Source: JAADHX01 sp964569385
GTDB taxonomy: Bacteria > Actinomycetota > Acidimicrobiia > Acidimicrobiales > Poriferisodalaceae
Direction of reading: 5' to 3'
Assembly (NCBI GenBank): GCA_964569385.1
Contig: CAZMUM010000025.1
Span: 13,598 to 77,597, forward strand
Length of the DNA stretch: 64,000 nucleotides
Positions 24,814 through 32,858 of the stretch are shown here, one piece after another (the stretch's first letter is position 1; each line of letters opens with the position of its first letter). The notes beneath the pieces were generated by a model, which did no database searches, was not told the origin of the DNA, and worked only from the letters and a program-made list of their open reading frames with translations. A program made the position numbers and the translations under genes.

Positions 24814-26979
24814 TCAGGGGTTGTCGCACTCGTCCCAACCGGGGCTGTTTAGGTCGAGCCAGATTCCGACGTCGGGGTCAGTGACCGACAGGCACTCGTT
24901 TCCGCCCGTTCCGTCACCAAGCACGAAGACGATCGCGGTGTCGCGGATGCCCTCGGCAATAGCAGTAATGTCGCCCGTCAGTTGGTTGTTTGCGAAGCGG
25001 GCGTAGACAAGCCTGTCCATGCCTGCGAGTTCGGGTGGAAGCGATGTCAGCTGGTTGTCTCCGGCGCTCATCGTCCAAACCTCCTTGAGGTTCCCGATTT
25101 CAGGTGGAAGCGATGTCAGCTGGTTGTCGTAGATGTCGAGTCTCCGCAGCCTGCTCAGGGTCCCGATTTCGGGTGGAAGTGAGGTCAACAGATTGCGAGC
25201 GAGCTGAAGCTCACGAAGGTTGCCCAGGTTCCCGATTTCTGGGGGAAGTGAGGCAAGCCGGTTGTTGAACATTCGCAGGTAGATCAGGTTGGTGAGGTCG
25301 CCGACTTCGGCCGGCAGAGAAGTCAGCTGGTTGTCGCGCAAACCGAGCACGCGCAGATTCGTGAGGTTGCCAATTTCTGGTGGCAGTGATGTCACCTGGG
25401 TATTGCTCATGTACAAGCTCTCCAAGCTGACGAGGTCTCCGATCTCCGGTATCAGCGCGGTCAACCCACTACCTTGAATCGAGAGGCGAGTCAGGTTGAC
25501 CAATCTTCCCAACTCTGGTGGCAGCGATGTCAACTCGCTACCGCCGATGAACAGCTCCGTTAGGTTGGTGAGGTTCCCGATCTCAGCTGGTAGCGATGTC
25601 ATCAGATTTGTGTTCACACTCAGATGTGTGAGGCGGGTGAGATTTCCGATCTCGCTTGGTAACGACGTGAGTTGGTTCCCAGACAGGTCGAGAGCCGTGA
25701 GGTTGAGATCTCCGATTTCGGGCGGAACTGCGGTCAGCTGGTTGAGGTGCGCGGCCAGAGTCCTGAGATTCGCGAGGTTTCCCAATTCAGCCGGTAGCGA
25801 CGTCAGCAGGTTTTCGCTGAGCCAGAGACTTGTGAGCCACGGGAGATTGCCGAGCTCGGCGGGCAAAGCGGTGAGCAGGTTTCCGCTTAGATCGAGTGAC
25901 TGGAGCCTCGACAGGTTCCCCACTTCGGCGGGCACCGAGCCGAGCCTGTTGTCACCCAATCGGACGATTTCGAGCCGAATGAGGTTTCCAACCTCAGCCG
26001 GAATCGAAGTGAGTGCGTTCCCGTCGAGTTCCAGTCTTTCGAGCTTGATGAACTCACCGAGCGAGCTTGGGACTGACCCTGAGAGTTGGTTGCCATTGAG
26101 GCGGATTTCGCGTACCGCAACCCCGCGGCAGGTGACGCCGTGCCAGCCGCATGGGTCGGTTGTGGTGTTCCAGCCGAATGACACTCTCCAGCCTGGTCCG
26201 TTGGTGGCGTTGTAGAAGGTGACGAGGGCATCGCATTCGATCTGGGGGAGTTTGGTGTCGACCCAGGTGCCGTTGATGATGCAGCCGTTCTCGGGTGGAG
26301 GTTGGTCGCCCCCGCCGTCATCGCCGTTGTTGTCGGGGCGGACGCAGGTTGTGGTTGTGAGAGTCGCCTGCAGGCGGGTTCGGATCGTCCAGCCGGCGTC
26401 GGGCTGTATGGCCGCGAAGTTCTCCGAACCTGAGCCGCTGCGAGTCGCGATCCAGCTGCCGTCGACGCGGATATTGACGGATCGGCCGTCTGGCGCGGTC
26501 CAGGAAAGGTCGGTGCCGGTGCCGTCAGCAGCGGCGGCCGCGGTGCAGGCGACAACTGGGTCTGGTGTCGGTGGGGGAGTGGCCTCGATCGTGCACGAGT
26601 AGTCGGTTGTGATGCCGCCGGTCCTGACCCGCGCGATGTAGGTCGTTTCGACGGCGCCCTCGACGGAGTGCGAGCCCGGGCCGGTGTAGGCCGCGATCCA
26701 GCGGTCGTCGCCACGCAGGTTGACCGTGACGTCATTGTCGACGTCCCATGTGACGGTGATGTCGCCCTCGGATTCGGCGGCGCTGCATGTGACGAGCGTT
26801 GTGCCGGGAACGGCGTTGCTCGCCTGTTCGCCAGCGGCTCCGTCGCCATCATTGGCCACCGCTGTTTCGGTCTCTAGTTGCGCGGGCGCGGCGCCCGCTG
26901 ACTGTTCACTGAGAGGTAGTGCAACAAGCATCGCCGCAAACATCGTCATTGCCACCAGAGCCCGGGTCAGATATCGCAT
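24814..26979 (-). CDS. Large secreted leucine-rich-repeat protein
   Basis: A 721-residue protein. A signal peptide (cleavage near AGAAPAQ, about residue 33) is followed by two beta-sandwich-like regions (about 60-215), each with a CS/CT..cysteine pattern. Then comes a plant-type LRR N-cap (FYNATNGPGW..WNTTTDPCGWHGVTC, about 255-290) and about 17 LRRs of 23 residues with consensus LTSLPPEIGNLTNLxxLxLxxNQ. The C-terminal cap contains two cysteines. It is extracellular and presumably binds proteins. The N-cap resembles eukaryotic LRRNT_2 modules, so acquisition or long-range sharing is possible. Confidence 0.85.
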   Translation of the reverse strand: MRYLTRALVAMTMFAAMLVALPLSEQSAGAAPAQLETETAVANDGDGAAGEQASNAVPGTTLVTCSAAESEGDITVTWDVDNDVTVNLRGDDRWIAAYTGPGSHSVEGAVETTYIARVRTGGITTDYSCTIEATPPPTPDPVVACTAAAAADGTGTDLSWTAPDGRSVNIRVDGSWIATRSGSGSENFAAIQPDAGWTIRTRLQATLTTTTCVRPDNNGDDGGGDQPPPENGCIINGTWVDTKLPQIECDALVTFYNATNGPGWRVSFGWNTTTDPCGWHGVTCRGVAVREIRLNGNQLSGSVPSSLGEFIKLERLELDGNALTSIPAEVGNLIRLEIVRLGDNRLGSVPAEVGNLSRLQSLDLSGNLLTALPAELGNLPWLTSLWLSENLLTSLPAELGNLANLRTLAAHLNQLTAVPPEIGDLNLTALDLSGNQLTSLPSEIGNLTRLTHLSVNTNLMTSLPAEIGNLTNLTELFIGGSELTSLPPELGRLVNLTRLSIQGSGLTALIPEIGDLVSLESLYMSNTQVTSLPPEIGNLTNLRVLGLRDNQLTSLPAEVGDLTNLIYLRMFNNRLASLPPEIGNLGNLRELQLARNLLTSLPPEIGTLSRLRRLDIYDNQLTSLPPEIGNLKEVWTMSAGDNQLTSLPPELAGMDRLVYARFANNQLTGDITAIAEGIRDTAIVFVLGDGTGGNECLSVTDPDVGIWLDLNSPGWDECDNP

Positions 26980-27183
26980 CCGACCACACTCTCACGGACA
27001 GTGGTCGAACACAACAGAAAGTAGTCGCATGCGGCGACTGTGGGAATGTTGGTCGAAGTTGTCGCCGACTTGTGGCCCCGCTCTGGCCGATCTACAGCGA
27101 CTCACCTCGCTCGACAATCGTCAGACCATGAGCGTCGTCATGTCGTAACTCGTGTTGCTGCGTTCCTTCGACCTGAGTTTCGT

Positions 27184-27948
27184 TTACTCGTGCATCGACG
27201 CCGCAGGCTGTTCCCGGACGAGCCGCTGATCGAGCGTGCATGTCCTGCCGTTCGAGGTCATCAACTCGCCGCCGCGAATTAGCTCGACTTCGAGTCCCGT
27301 CCCGGNNNNNNNNNNNNNNNNNNNNNNNNNNNNNNNNNNNNNNNNNNNNNNNNNNNNNNNNNNNNNNNNNNNNNNNNNNNNNNNNNNNNNNNNNNNNNNN
27401 NNNNNCGGCGTTCAATGCCCAAATGTCGGAGCGTGTGTACACCTGAGCGCCTCCGATTCTGTCAAGCCGATCGCCGCGTTGCAGCCCTGCTTTCGACACG
27501 ACATGCTGAGCGCAGATCTCGTGCAGCCGTCGTAGTGACGTTTGACGATGTGGCCGGTTTCGACGAACAGGATCAGATCCTTGATGCCGTGCTCCCAGCC
27601 GAGCGCGTTCGAGGCGTTGAAGATGTCGGCGGCCCCGTCGTCGCCGAAACCGAAACGTGTGATGGTGCAGCCGTGATCTGTGTCGACGAGGGTCACCGTC
27701 ATGTCGCCGTGACCCATACCGGGACGCTTGTTCCTCCAGCTGAGCCTCTCCATTGGTTCCATGTCGAGCAGTGAGTTCGTGCTCTCGACGGCTGAAGTAG
27801 CGGTGACGGTACCGGAGGGAGGTGCGAGCAGCCGTGCGGTCGTCTCCGGGTCGGTAAAGGCCGCCCACGTCGCCTCACGGCTAGCTCTGACTTCGAAGGT
27901 TTTCTTCCATACGTGGGTCGGCTGTTCGGTGTTCACTTCGTCGGTCAT
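27184..27948 (-). pseudogene. SRPBCC (AHSA1-like) plus PDZ protein, frameshifted and gap-interrupted
   Basis: The N-terminal 150 residues form an SRPBCC/AHSA1-type domain (HVWKKTFEVRASREATWAAF, then WEHGIKDLILFVETGH). Near 27500 coding sense moves to another frame, which encodes a PDZ-like half: AGLQRGDRLDRIGG and VYTRSDIWALNA. After the 100-N gap the PDZ end continues (GTGLEVELIRGGELMTSNG) to a TAA at 27184-27186. One gene with a C-terminal PDZ domain, damaged by an indel or assembly error beside the gap, is the simplest reading. The ATG overlaps the ArsR-type gene stop (ATGA), so they form one operon. Confidence 0.55.
27306..27405. other. Assembly gap (100 N)
   Basis: Exactly 100 N inside the SRPBCC-PDZ gene; the true length is unknown. 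A probable frameshift lies only about 95 bp away, so local sequence quality is doubtful. Confidence 0.98.
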
Positions 27949-28532
27949 GGTTGCTCCGTTGTCGGGTGCACTGCGAGTTCGACGGAATAGCTGTCGCCAC
28001 CGGTCCCTGCGTGCGAGTCGATCAGTTGTCGTGTGAGTTCGAGGTAGTCGCGCATGAAGCTGGCTCTGGCGGTTTCGTCCGCGAAGTTGACGGTTACGCC
28101 GATGGACGCACTGGCGATCGTCTCACCGTCGAAGGCGGCCCTGTCGAGCAGCTCCGCTGCGTTTCGTTGCAGCCGAGCGCCCTGCTGTACAAGCGTCTCG
28201 AGCGAGTGCTGCGATCGGAGAGCCTCGACCCGCTGTTCGCCGCTCCAGGCGACGTCGGGGGCTATGACCACCGAGCGCGCCGCCGCCTCGTACCGCGTCT
28301 CGATGAAGTTGTCCTTCTGGCGGGACTCGATCGCAACGACGAGACGGGCCACCTCCAGTGCCTTCAGGTGATAGTTGATCTTCTGGCGTGGCTGACCCAG
28401 CCGTCGAGCGAGGTCTGCGGCCGACCCGGGCGGGTCGAGGGCACCGAGAATGGCAACACGCAGCGGATGCGAGATCGCCTGCAGCCCCTCTTGGGTCGAG
28501 ATGGTCAGAACAGGAGTCACCATGTCGTTCAC
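27945..28532 (-). CDS. ArsR-type winged-helix regulator
   Basis: A 195-residue protein with an N-terminal ArsR-like winged helix (about residues 12-85: LQAISHPLRVAILGAL..ADLARRLGQPRQKINYHLKALE) and a C-terminal region of about 100 residues without a recognised domain. ArsR/SRPBCC gene pairs are common in actinobacteria. The stop overlaps the start of the SRPBCC gene. A perfect 14-bp palindrome lies 15-28 bp upstream of its start, which suggests autoregulation of the operon. Confidence 0.85.
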   Translation of the reverse strand: MNDMVTPVLTISTQEGLQAISHPLRVAILGALDPPGSAADLARRLGQPRQKINYHLKALEVARLVVAIESRQKDNFIETRYEAAARSVVIAPDVAWSGEQRVEALRSQHSLETLVQQGARLQRNAAELLDRAAFDGETIASASIGVTVNFADETARASFMRDYLELTRQLIDSHAGTGGDSYSVELAVHPTTEQP

Positions 28533-28546
28533 CCTCGACTAATAGA

Positions 28547-28560
28547 TTTGTCTAGACAAA
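28547..28560. promoter_or_regulatory. Putative operator of the ArsR-type regulator
   Basis: TTTGTCTAGACAAA is a perfect 14-bp palindrome just upstream of the regulator ATG (28532, minus strand). It is flanked by copies of ATAGATT on either side (28543-28549 and 28561-28567). The size and position fit a dimer-binding site for the adjacent regulator. Confidence 0.55.
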
Positions 28561-28752
28561 ATAGATTGTCACACCGACCTCTCTGGGCCCCCGCCGTGAA
28601 GCCACTTACCGAAGCGTGTCTCGAAGTGGTTCATGGGTCAATGTCTTTCGGACAGTTGAGGCACTTGTCAAGGTGGCTGGTGAAGACTTCAGTATGATCG
28701 GACTCGAGACTTGAGATTGTCCATGCGGACCAGTGAGAAGCCTGACAAAGCA

Positions 28753-29133
28753 ATGAAACCAACAACTCTGCTAACGGCACTCGCCGTTAGTTCAATGTTA
28801 CTTGCGGCCTGTAGCAGCGGATCCGATGACGCGTCGGGGTGCGCGAATGCAACAGTGACGGTCGACTTCGCTGGCGATACCTCCTTAGAACCGGGGCCAC
28901 GCGATGAGGTACTCGAGATGATCGAGAAGTATCGAAGTGCATGTCCCATCGCCTACATAACCGTCTATGAGGATGCCGCTGGGGTGGAAACGGCACAGAT
29001 GCGCGACAACCACATTTCCAACCTGCTGTCGTTCCGGGCCGACCTGGGTTCTGAAAGCAAAGTGCGTGTCATTGAGGCTGCACCATCTGACGATCTTGGC
29101 GGTCGAGCGATTATCGAGTTGCGAGGCGAGTAG
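28753..29133 (+). CDS. Small lipoprotein of unknown function
   Basis: A 126-residue protein with a lipoprotein signal (LLAAC, Cys near residue 20). The mature part begins with a Ser/Asp-rich spacer and contains VTVDFAGDTSLEPGPRDEVLEMI and RADLGSESKVRVIEAAPSDDLGGRAIIEL. The pattern is faintly like an OmpA-like fold, but I cannot assign it. The ATG at 28753 places the signal peptide correctly; an upstream ATG at 28711 would add 14 charged residues. Confidence 0.6.
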   Translation: MKPTTLLTALAVSSMLLAACSSGSDDASGCANATVTVDFAGDTSLEPGPRDEVLEMIEKYRSACPIAYITVYEDAAGVETAQMRDNHISNLLSFRADLGSESKVRVIEAAPSDDLGGRAIIELRGE

Positions 29134-29234
29134 GAGTACCCGGTTTGACAGAAGAGGGGTTTAACCGGCCAGAACAGAACCAAGTTCGGCAAGACTTGAA
29201 GGCGCTCTACACCACCAAGTGACCAACGGTGTGG

Positions 29235-29993
29235 TTAACGATGGGCCAGCGCCAACTCCAACGCGACCTCGAAGACGTCCTTGTTGCCCTGGTTGAGGGC
29301 GAGTTGTTCTTCGTTGCTCATCGGGTCGAGGAATCGCCTTCCTCGTGTGAGCTCGTCCCAGACCACGAGTAGGGCAACGGCCGAGCGATCGAAGTGCTCG
29401 GCAACACTAAGCGTTGTTGCTGTCTCCATGTCGACAGCGAGGAATCCCTCCTTGTGCCAGGCCTCCATCATTTCGACCGTTTCGGCAAAGAGAGACGAGA
29501 ACGTCACATGTTTCCCGACGTGAACAGTGCGGCCGCGTTCAAGCAGGGCCCGGGTGGCGTTGCTCACTTCCGAGGCGGTGGCCGACGTCGTTACTCCCCG
29601 GCCAAACAGGTGGCCCACACCGTCTTTGGAAACGACCTGGTCGGGGATCACAATGTCGCCCGGTCTGAGTTCGGGCTGGAGGCCGCCGCAGGTTCCGATC
29701 TGGATTGAGAGCCGCGTTCCGAGCAGGCTGAACATGTAGATGACCTCGACAGCCCGAGGAGCCCCGTAGGCCATGCAGAACACGATCTTTTTGTCCTGCC
29801 ACCGACCCCAGAACAAATCTGGAAAGCCCAGCTCTCGCACTTCGCTGAGGTAGTTGAGCCGCCAGGTCTGGCGCTCGTGTCTCCACCATGAACCCTCGAC
29901 GATCACGCAGTCCGGAATCTCGCTCTCCGAGAGTTGCAAGCCATCAAGCCACTCGGAGTCTGTGACGTCGAGGATCGAGCGAAAGTTGGTCAT
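29235..29993 (-). CDS. Nucleoside phosphorylase (PNP/UDP family 1)
   Basis: A 252-residue protein of the PNP_UDP_1 family. The core motifs are IQIGTCGGLQPELRPGDIVIP (phosphate site) and VDMETATTLSVAEH (base/ribose site with the conserved Met-Glu). It would split a nucleoside with phosphate to base and sugar-1-phosphate; the base preference is not readable. It is divergent from the SorC-type regulator of the large catabolic cluster and shares the palindrome-containing intergenic region, so it is probably part of that regulon. Confidence 0.83.
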   Translation of the reverse strand: MTNFRSILDVTDSEWLDGLQLSESEIPDCVIVEGSWWRHERQTWRLNYLSEVRELGFPDLFWGRWQDKKIVFCMAYGAPRAVEVIYMFSLLGTRLSIQIGTCGGLQPELRPGDIVIPDQVVSKDGVGHLFGRGVTTSATASEVSNATRALLERGRTVHVGKHVTFSSLFAETVEMMEAWHKEGFLAVDMETATTLSVAEHFDRSAVALLVVWDELTRGRRFLDPMSNEEQLALNQGNKDVFEVALELALAHR

Positions 29994-30022
29994 GGCCCGG
30001 TTTTGCTCCTTGTCTTTTGGAT

Positions 30023-30058
30023 GTCAACCAATTGCCCATATGGGGATGTGAGGTTGAC
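30023..30058. promoter_or_regulatory. Nested inverted repeat in the divergent promoter region
   Basis: Outer arms GTCAACC (30023-30029) and GGTTGAC (30052-30058) enclose the 10-bp palindrome CCCATATGGG (30035-30044). It lies about 30 bp upstream of the phosphorylase start. It could be a second regulator site or part of a promoter; the arms are not perfectly centred on the inner palindrome. Confidence 0.4.
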
Positions 30059-30099
30059 GGTCTGGGAGTTGAGAGGTAAGTTCTTGTTCATTCGACCAC

Positions 30100-30121
30100 G
30101 TAGTGTTCATATGAACACTAC
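30100..30121. promoter_or_regulatory. Perfect 22-bp palindrome, probable SorC-type operator
   Basis: The half-site GTAGTGTTCAT is followed directly by its exact complement ATGAACACTAC, centred between 30110 and 30111. It lies 42 bp upstream of the regulator start and about 105 bp from the phosphorylase start. SorC/DeoR-type regulators such as B. subtilis DeoR bind palindromes with TTGAA/TTCAA-like halves. A chance perfect 22-bp palindrome is unlikely. Confidence 0.7.
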
Positions 30122-30163
30122 ACTCCGGGGGGACAAGATGCACGTGGCGGGATCTGGATCCCT

Positions 30164-31132
30164 GTGACAAAGGGCCGCGAGATCACACTGGATCTTGTTC
30201 AGCACCGGCTGTGTGCGCGTACGGCCAAGCTGTACTACGAGTCGGAGCTGACCCAGGCCGAGATCGGCGAGATTCTCGGGCTGTCCCGTATGAGGGTCAA
30301 CCGGCTGCTGACGCTGGCTCGCGACTCCGGTGTCGTCGATGTGCGGATCACCAGCCCGAAAGAACCTTTTGGGGAACTCCAGCATGAGCTGCTAACGGCA
30401 CTTCGTTTGCAGGACGTTCGCATAACTTCGACGCCGCCATCACCAGTTGCCCTTCGCTCAACTGTGACCGCCGCTGCGGCCGGCTGGTTGGAGGAACGCC
30501 TTGAAGCCGGTCTCGTCATCGGACTCGGTCTTGGACGAACCGTTGCGCTGTTGCCTGAGACGTTCTCTCCGAGGGGATCGGTATCTTGCACCTTTGTCAC
30601 CGTTGAGGGTGTCGGTACGTCGCCGAACACAGGTTTCGCGGCCTATAACGTGACAAGCCGACTGGCCGATGCGGTCGGCGGTACAGCGTTAATCGTGTCG
30701 GCTCCGACCTTTGTCTCTGACGCGAACCTGCGCGACCGTCTGCTGTCTGAACCGTCGGTTTCGGCCACCCTAGATGTGGCCCGCGGCGCAGATGTCGTCA
30801 TCCAGAGCGTCGGCACAGTCACCGACGACGCGTTGCTGTATCACCACGGAACGTTGGACCAGGATGATCTCCAGGCACTGCAGGCGGCAGGTGCGATTGG
30901 TGACGCACTTGGCCACTACTTCGATGCCGACGGCAAACACGTGCCATTTCGCACCGACGATGTGCACATCGGGCTAACCCTCGACGATCTCCGCAAGCTC
31001 GCGTCCAGTGTTCTTGTTGCCGGAGGCCGGGACAAAGTTCGCGTCATCCACGCCGCCATCAAGGGTGGCTACTTCAACGTGCTGATCACCGATTCCGATA
31101 CCGCCACACAGTTGCTTGCGATGTCGACATGA
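30164..31132 (+). CDS. SorC/DeoR-type sugar-binding transcriptional regulator
   Basis: A 322-residue regulator with an N-terminal helix-turn-helix (about residues 20-60: YYESELTQAEIGEILGLSRMRVNRLL) and a sugar-phosphate-sensing SorC domain (about 65-320, GLGLGRTVALLP..FVTVEGVG). The family includes B. subtilis DeoR, which senses deoxyribose-5-phosphate, and other regulators of sugar and nucleoside use. It starts at a GTG and overlaps the next gene by 4 bp. It probably controls the whole run to 44.8 kb and the divergent phosphorylase through the 30100-30121 palindrome. Confidence 0.88.
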   Translation: MTKGREITLDLVQHRLCARTAKLYYESELTQAEIGEILGLSRMRVNRLLTLARDSGVVDVRITSPKEPFGELQHELLTALRLQDVRITSTPPSPVALRSTVTAAAAGWLEERLEAGLVIGLGLGRTVALLPETFSPRGSVSCTFVTVEGVGTSPNTGFAAYNVTSRLADAVGGTALIVSAPTFVSDANLRDRLLSEPSVSATLDVARGADVVIQSVGTVTDDALLYHHGTLDQDDLQALQAAGAIGDALGHYFDADGKHVPFRTDDVHIGLTLDDLRKLASSVLVAGGRDKVRVIHAAIKGGYFNVLITDSDTATQLLAMST

Positions 31133-32388
31133 CTGGCTCGGTACCGTTCGGTGGGGATACGCCCTTGTTCGTCGCAGGTGTCGGCATGACACGATTCTCC
31201 GCACACCACTCGGACCGCACTGTTGTAGATCTCGCCAGAGAAGCCATTCGTGACGCCATCGCTGATGCAGATACGACGAGTGGCATGGTTGATCAGCTCG
31301 TTCTTGCCAACGAAAGCGACCATCTGAGTCGCCAGGTAACGCTTGTTTCTGCGGTTCAGTCAGAAGTCGGGCTGTGTGAGCGGCCCGCCATGCGCGTCGA
31401 AGCAGGTGGCGCCTCAGGGGCCGCAGCGATTCGAACTGCCGCGGCACTTCTCCGTTCCGGAGACGCTGAGGCTGTCATCGTCTGCGGGACAGAGAAGACT
31501 GGGCGAGATGTGCGAGCGGGCTTGGCTTCCGAGATTTTCGCTCTCTCGGCTGACTCCGATCTGGAGTTTCCGATGGGGGTCACGTTTCCGGCCCTGTACG
31601 CCATGGCTCTGCAGGTGCATATGGGTCTTTACGGCACGACGATGGAGCAGGTGGCATCAGTGGCGGTGAAGAACTTGCGCAACGCGGCCGCCAACAACAA
31701 GGCGCACCGTAGCGCCGACATCTCCACAGCCGAGGTGCTGGCATCAGCACCCGTTGCCTCTCCATATCGAGTCCTGGATTGCAGCGTTCTGAGCGACGGC
31801 GCCGCGGCAGTCCTGCTGGTCACCGAGCAATGGATGCGAGCCAATGGTGCGCGGAGCGATCCTGGCGCTAAGCCGCGGCCCCTTGTTTGCCTTGTCGGGT
31901 CTGGTGCCGCGACGGCGCCTGCCAGGCTTGGTGATCGGATGATCGATGGGCCGGCGGGGGTGGCGAACTTTTCAGCTAAATCGGCTGCTGCGAAGATTGC
32001 GTACTCTCGTGCAGGAGTCACGGATCCGGCGGGTGAGATCGATGTTGCCGAGGTCTACGACTCGTTCAGCGGCGCTGAGGTGCAGGCTTATGAGGGGCTC
32101 GGTTTCTGTGCTGTCGGAGAGGGTGGGCCTGCGGCAGCCGATGGTCGATTCGACTTCGGTGGCCAGCTTGTGGTTAATCCCTCCGGTGGGCTCTTGGGCC
32201 GCGGGGCTGCTTCAGGAGCCACTGGTTTGGCGCAGATTTGTGAGGTTGTGGCCCAGCTCCGTGGTGAGGCGGGAACCCGTCAAGTTGCCGGCGCTCAGCT
32301 CGGACTGACCGACACCCACGCCGGGGTTTGCTCGATGAACGAGGTCCACGTGTTTCGACGCTTCTCTGATCTGGCCGATGCAGCATGA
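31129..32388 (+). CDS. Thiolase-fold protein lacking thiolase catalytic residues (Ltp2-like)
   Basis: A 419-residue thiolase-superfamily protein. The nucleophile position, CASG in thiolases, reads GGASG (Gly94). The second-half GHPxGATG motif reads GAASGATG, and the EVHDAF region reads EVYDSF. So the cysteine and the GHP histidine are both gone while the fold is preserved. This is how the steroid aldolase Ltp2 departs from thiolases; Ltp2 works with a DUF35 partner, and a DUF35 gene follows here. A retro-aldol or lyase role on a CoA ester is therefore more likely than thiolysis (inference). The start overlaps the regulator gene. Confidence 0.75.
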   Translation: MTGSVPFGGDTPLFVAGVGMTRFSAHHSDRTVVDLAREAIRDAIADADTTSGMVDQLVLANESDHLSRQVTLVSAVQSEVGLCERPAMRVEAGGASGAAAIRTAAALLRSGDAEAVIVCGTEKTGRDVRAGLASEIFALSADSDLEFPMGVTFPALYAMALQVHMGLYGTTMEQVASVAVKNLRNAAANNKAHRSADISTAEVLASAPVASPYRVLDCSVLSDGAAAVLLVTEQWMRANGARSDPGAKPRPLVCLVGSGAATAPARLGDRMIDGPAGVANFSAKSAAAKIAYSRAGVTDPAGEIDVAEVYDSFSGAEVQAYEGLGFCAVGEGGPAAADGRFDFGGQLVVNPSGGLLGRGAASGATGLAQICEVVAQLRGEAGTRQVAGAQLGLTDTHAGVCSMNEVHVFRRFSDLADAA

Positions 32389-32858
32389 TTGAACTGGCGA
32401 CGGTCGAACTCGAGCACCGGCAGAACTACAATCACTCACTAGGTCACAACGCCCCTTTCTACGGGGCGCTCGCCGCTGGGTCTCTGGTCGGCACACGATG
32501 CCAGTCGTGCGAGCGAGCGTTTGTGCCTCCCCGCGCTGCCTGCGTTGTCGACGGCTCGCAGGCCACATGGGAAGCGGTTGGCAATGTCGGGACCTTGGTC
32601 GCCCAGAGCGAACTGTCGCGGCGTCCGGGTTATGCCGCCGATGGGGGCCCGAATCTGGTTCTCGGCCTCGTTCAACTCGATGGGGTTGACACCGCGATCC
32701 TGGCTGAACTGGTCGACTCCGATCACAGCCCAGCTACGTCTATTGCTCCCGGTCAACGAGTGCAGGCGCGTTTTCGCTCTGCGACTACCCACCCGGCCCA
32801 GCACTTGAGCTTCACCGCTCTTGGTCCATCTGCTGACAGTGAAGGCGACAAGACATGA
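32385..32858 (+). CDS. DUF35 OB-fold/zinc-ribbon partner protein
   Basis: A 157-residue DUF35 protein. The zinc-ribbon-like segment is TRCQSCERAFVPPRAAC (about residues 37-53). Three cysteines are present, but the fourth ligand position carries Asp (CVVD), so metal binding may be altered. An OB-fold follows (about 60-140). DUF35 proteins pair with thiolase-fold enzymes, in archaeal HMG-CoA synthesis as a scaffold and in steroid ChsH2/Ltp2 as part of the aldolase. The 4-bp overlap with the thiolase-fold gene supports a complex. Confidence 0.8.
   Translation: MIELATVELEHRQNYNHSLGHNAPFYGALAAGSLVGTRCQSCERAFVPPRAACVVDGSQATWEAVGNVGTLVAQSELSRRPGYAADGGPNLVLGLVQLDGVDTAILAELVDSDHSPATSIAPGQRVQARFRSATTHPAQHLSFTALGPSADSEGDKT

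Noticed and set aside
25000..26100. Regular about 69-bp DNA repeats
   Set aside because: They are explained by the coding of 23-residue leucine-rich repeats and are too diverged at the DNA level for a recent tandem array or a CRISPR.
27092..27868. Long minus-strand frame over 27092-27868 as an independent gene
   Set aside because: Its first two thirds are Arg/His-rich shadow sequence of the SRPBCC frame. Only the PDZ-like part near the gap looks coding and is better joined to the SRPBCC gene.
29145..29222. 25-codon frame starting at TTG after the small lipoprotein
   Set aside because: No Shine-Dalgarno of note, a rare start codon and no second line of evidence; it is too short to support.
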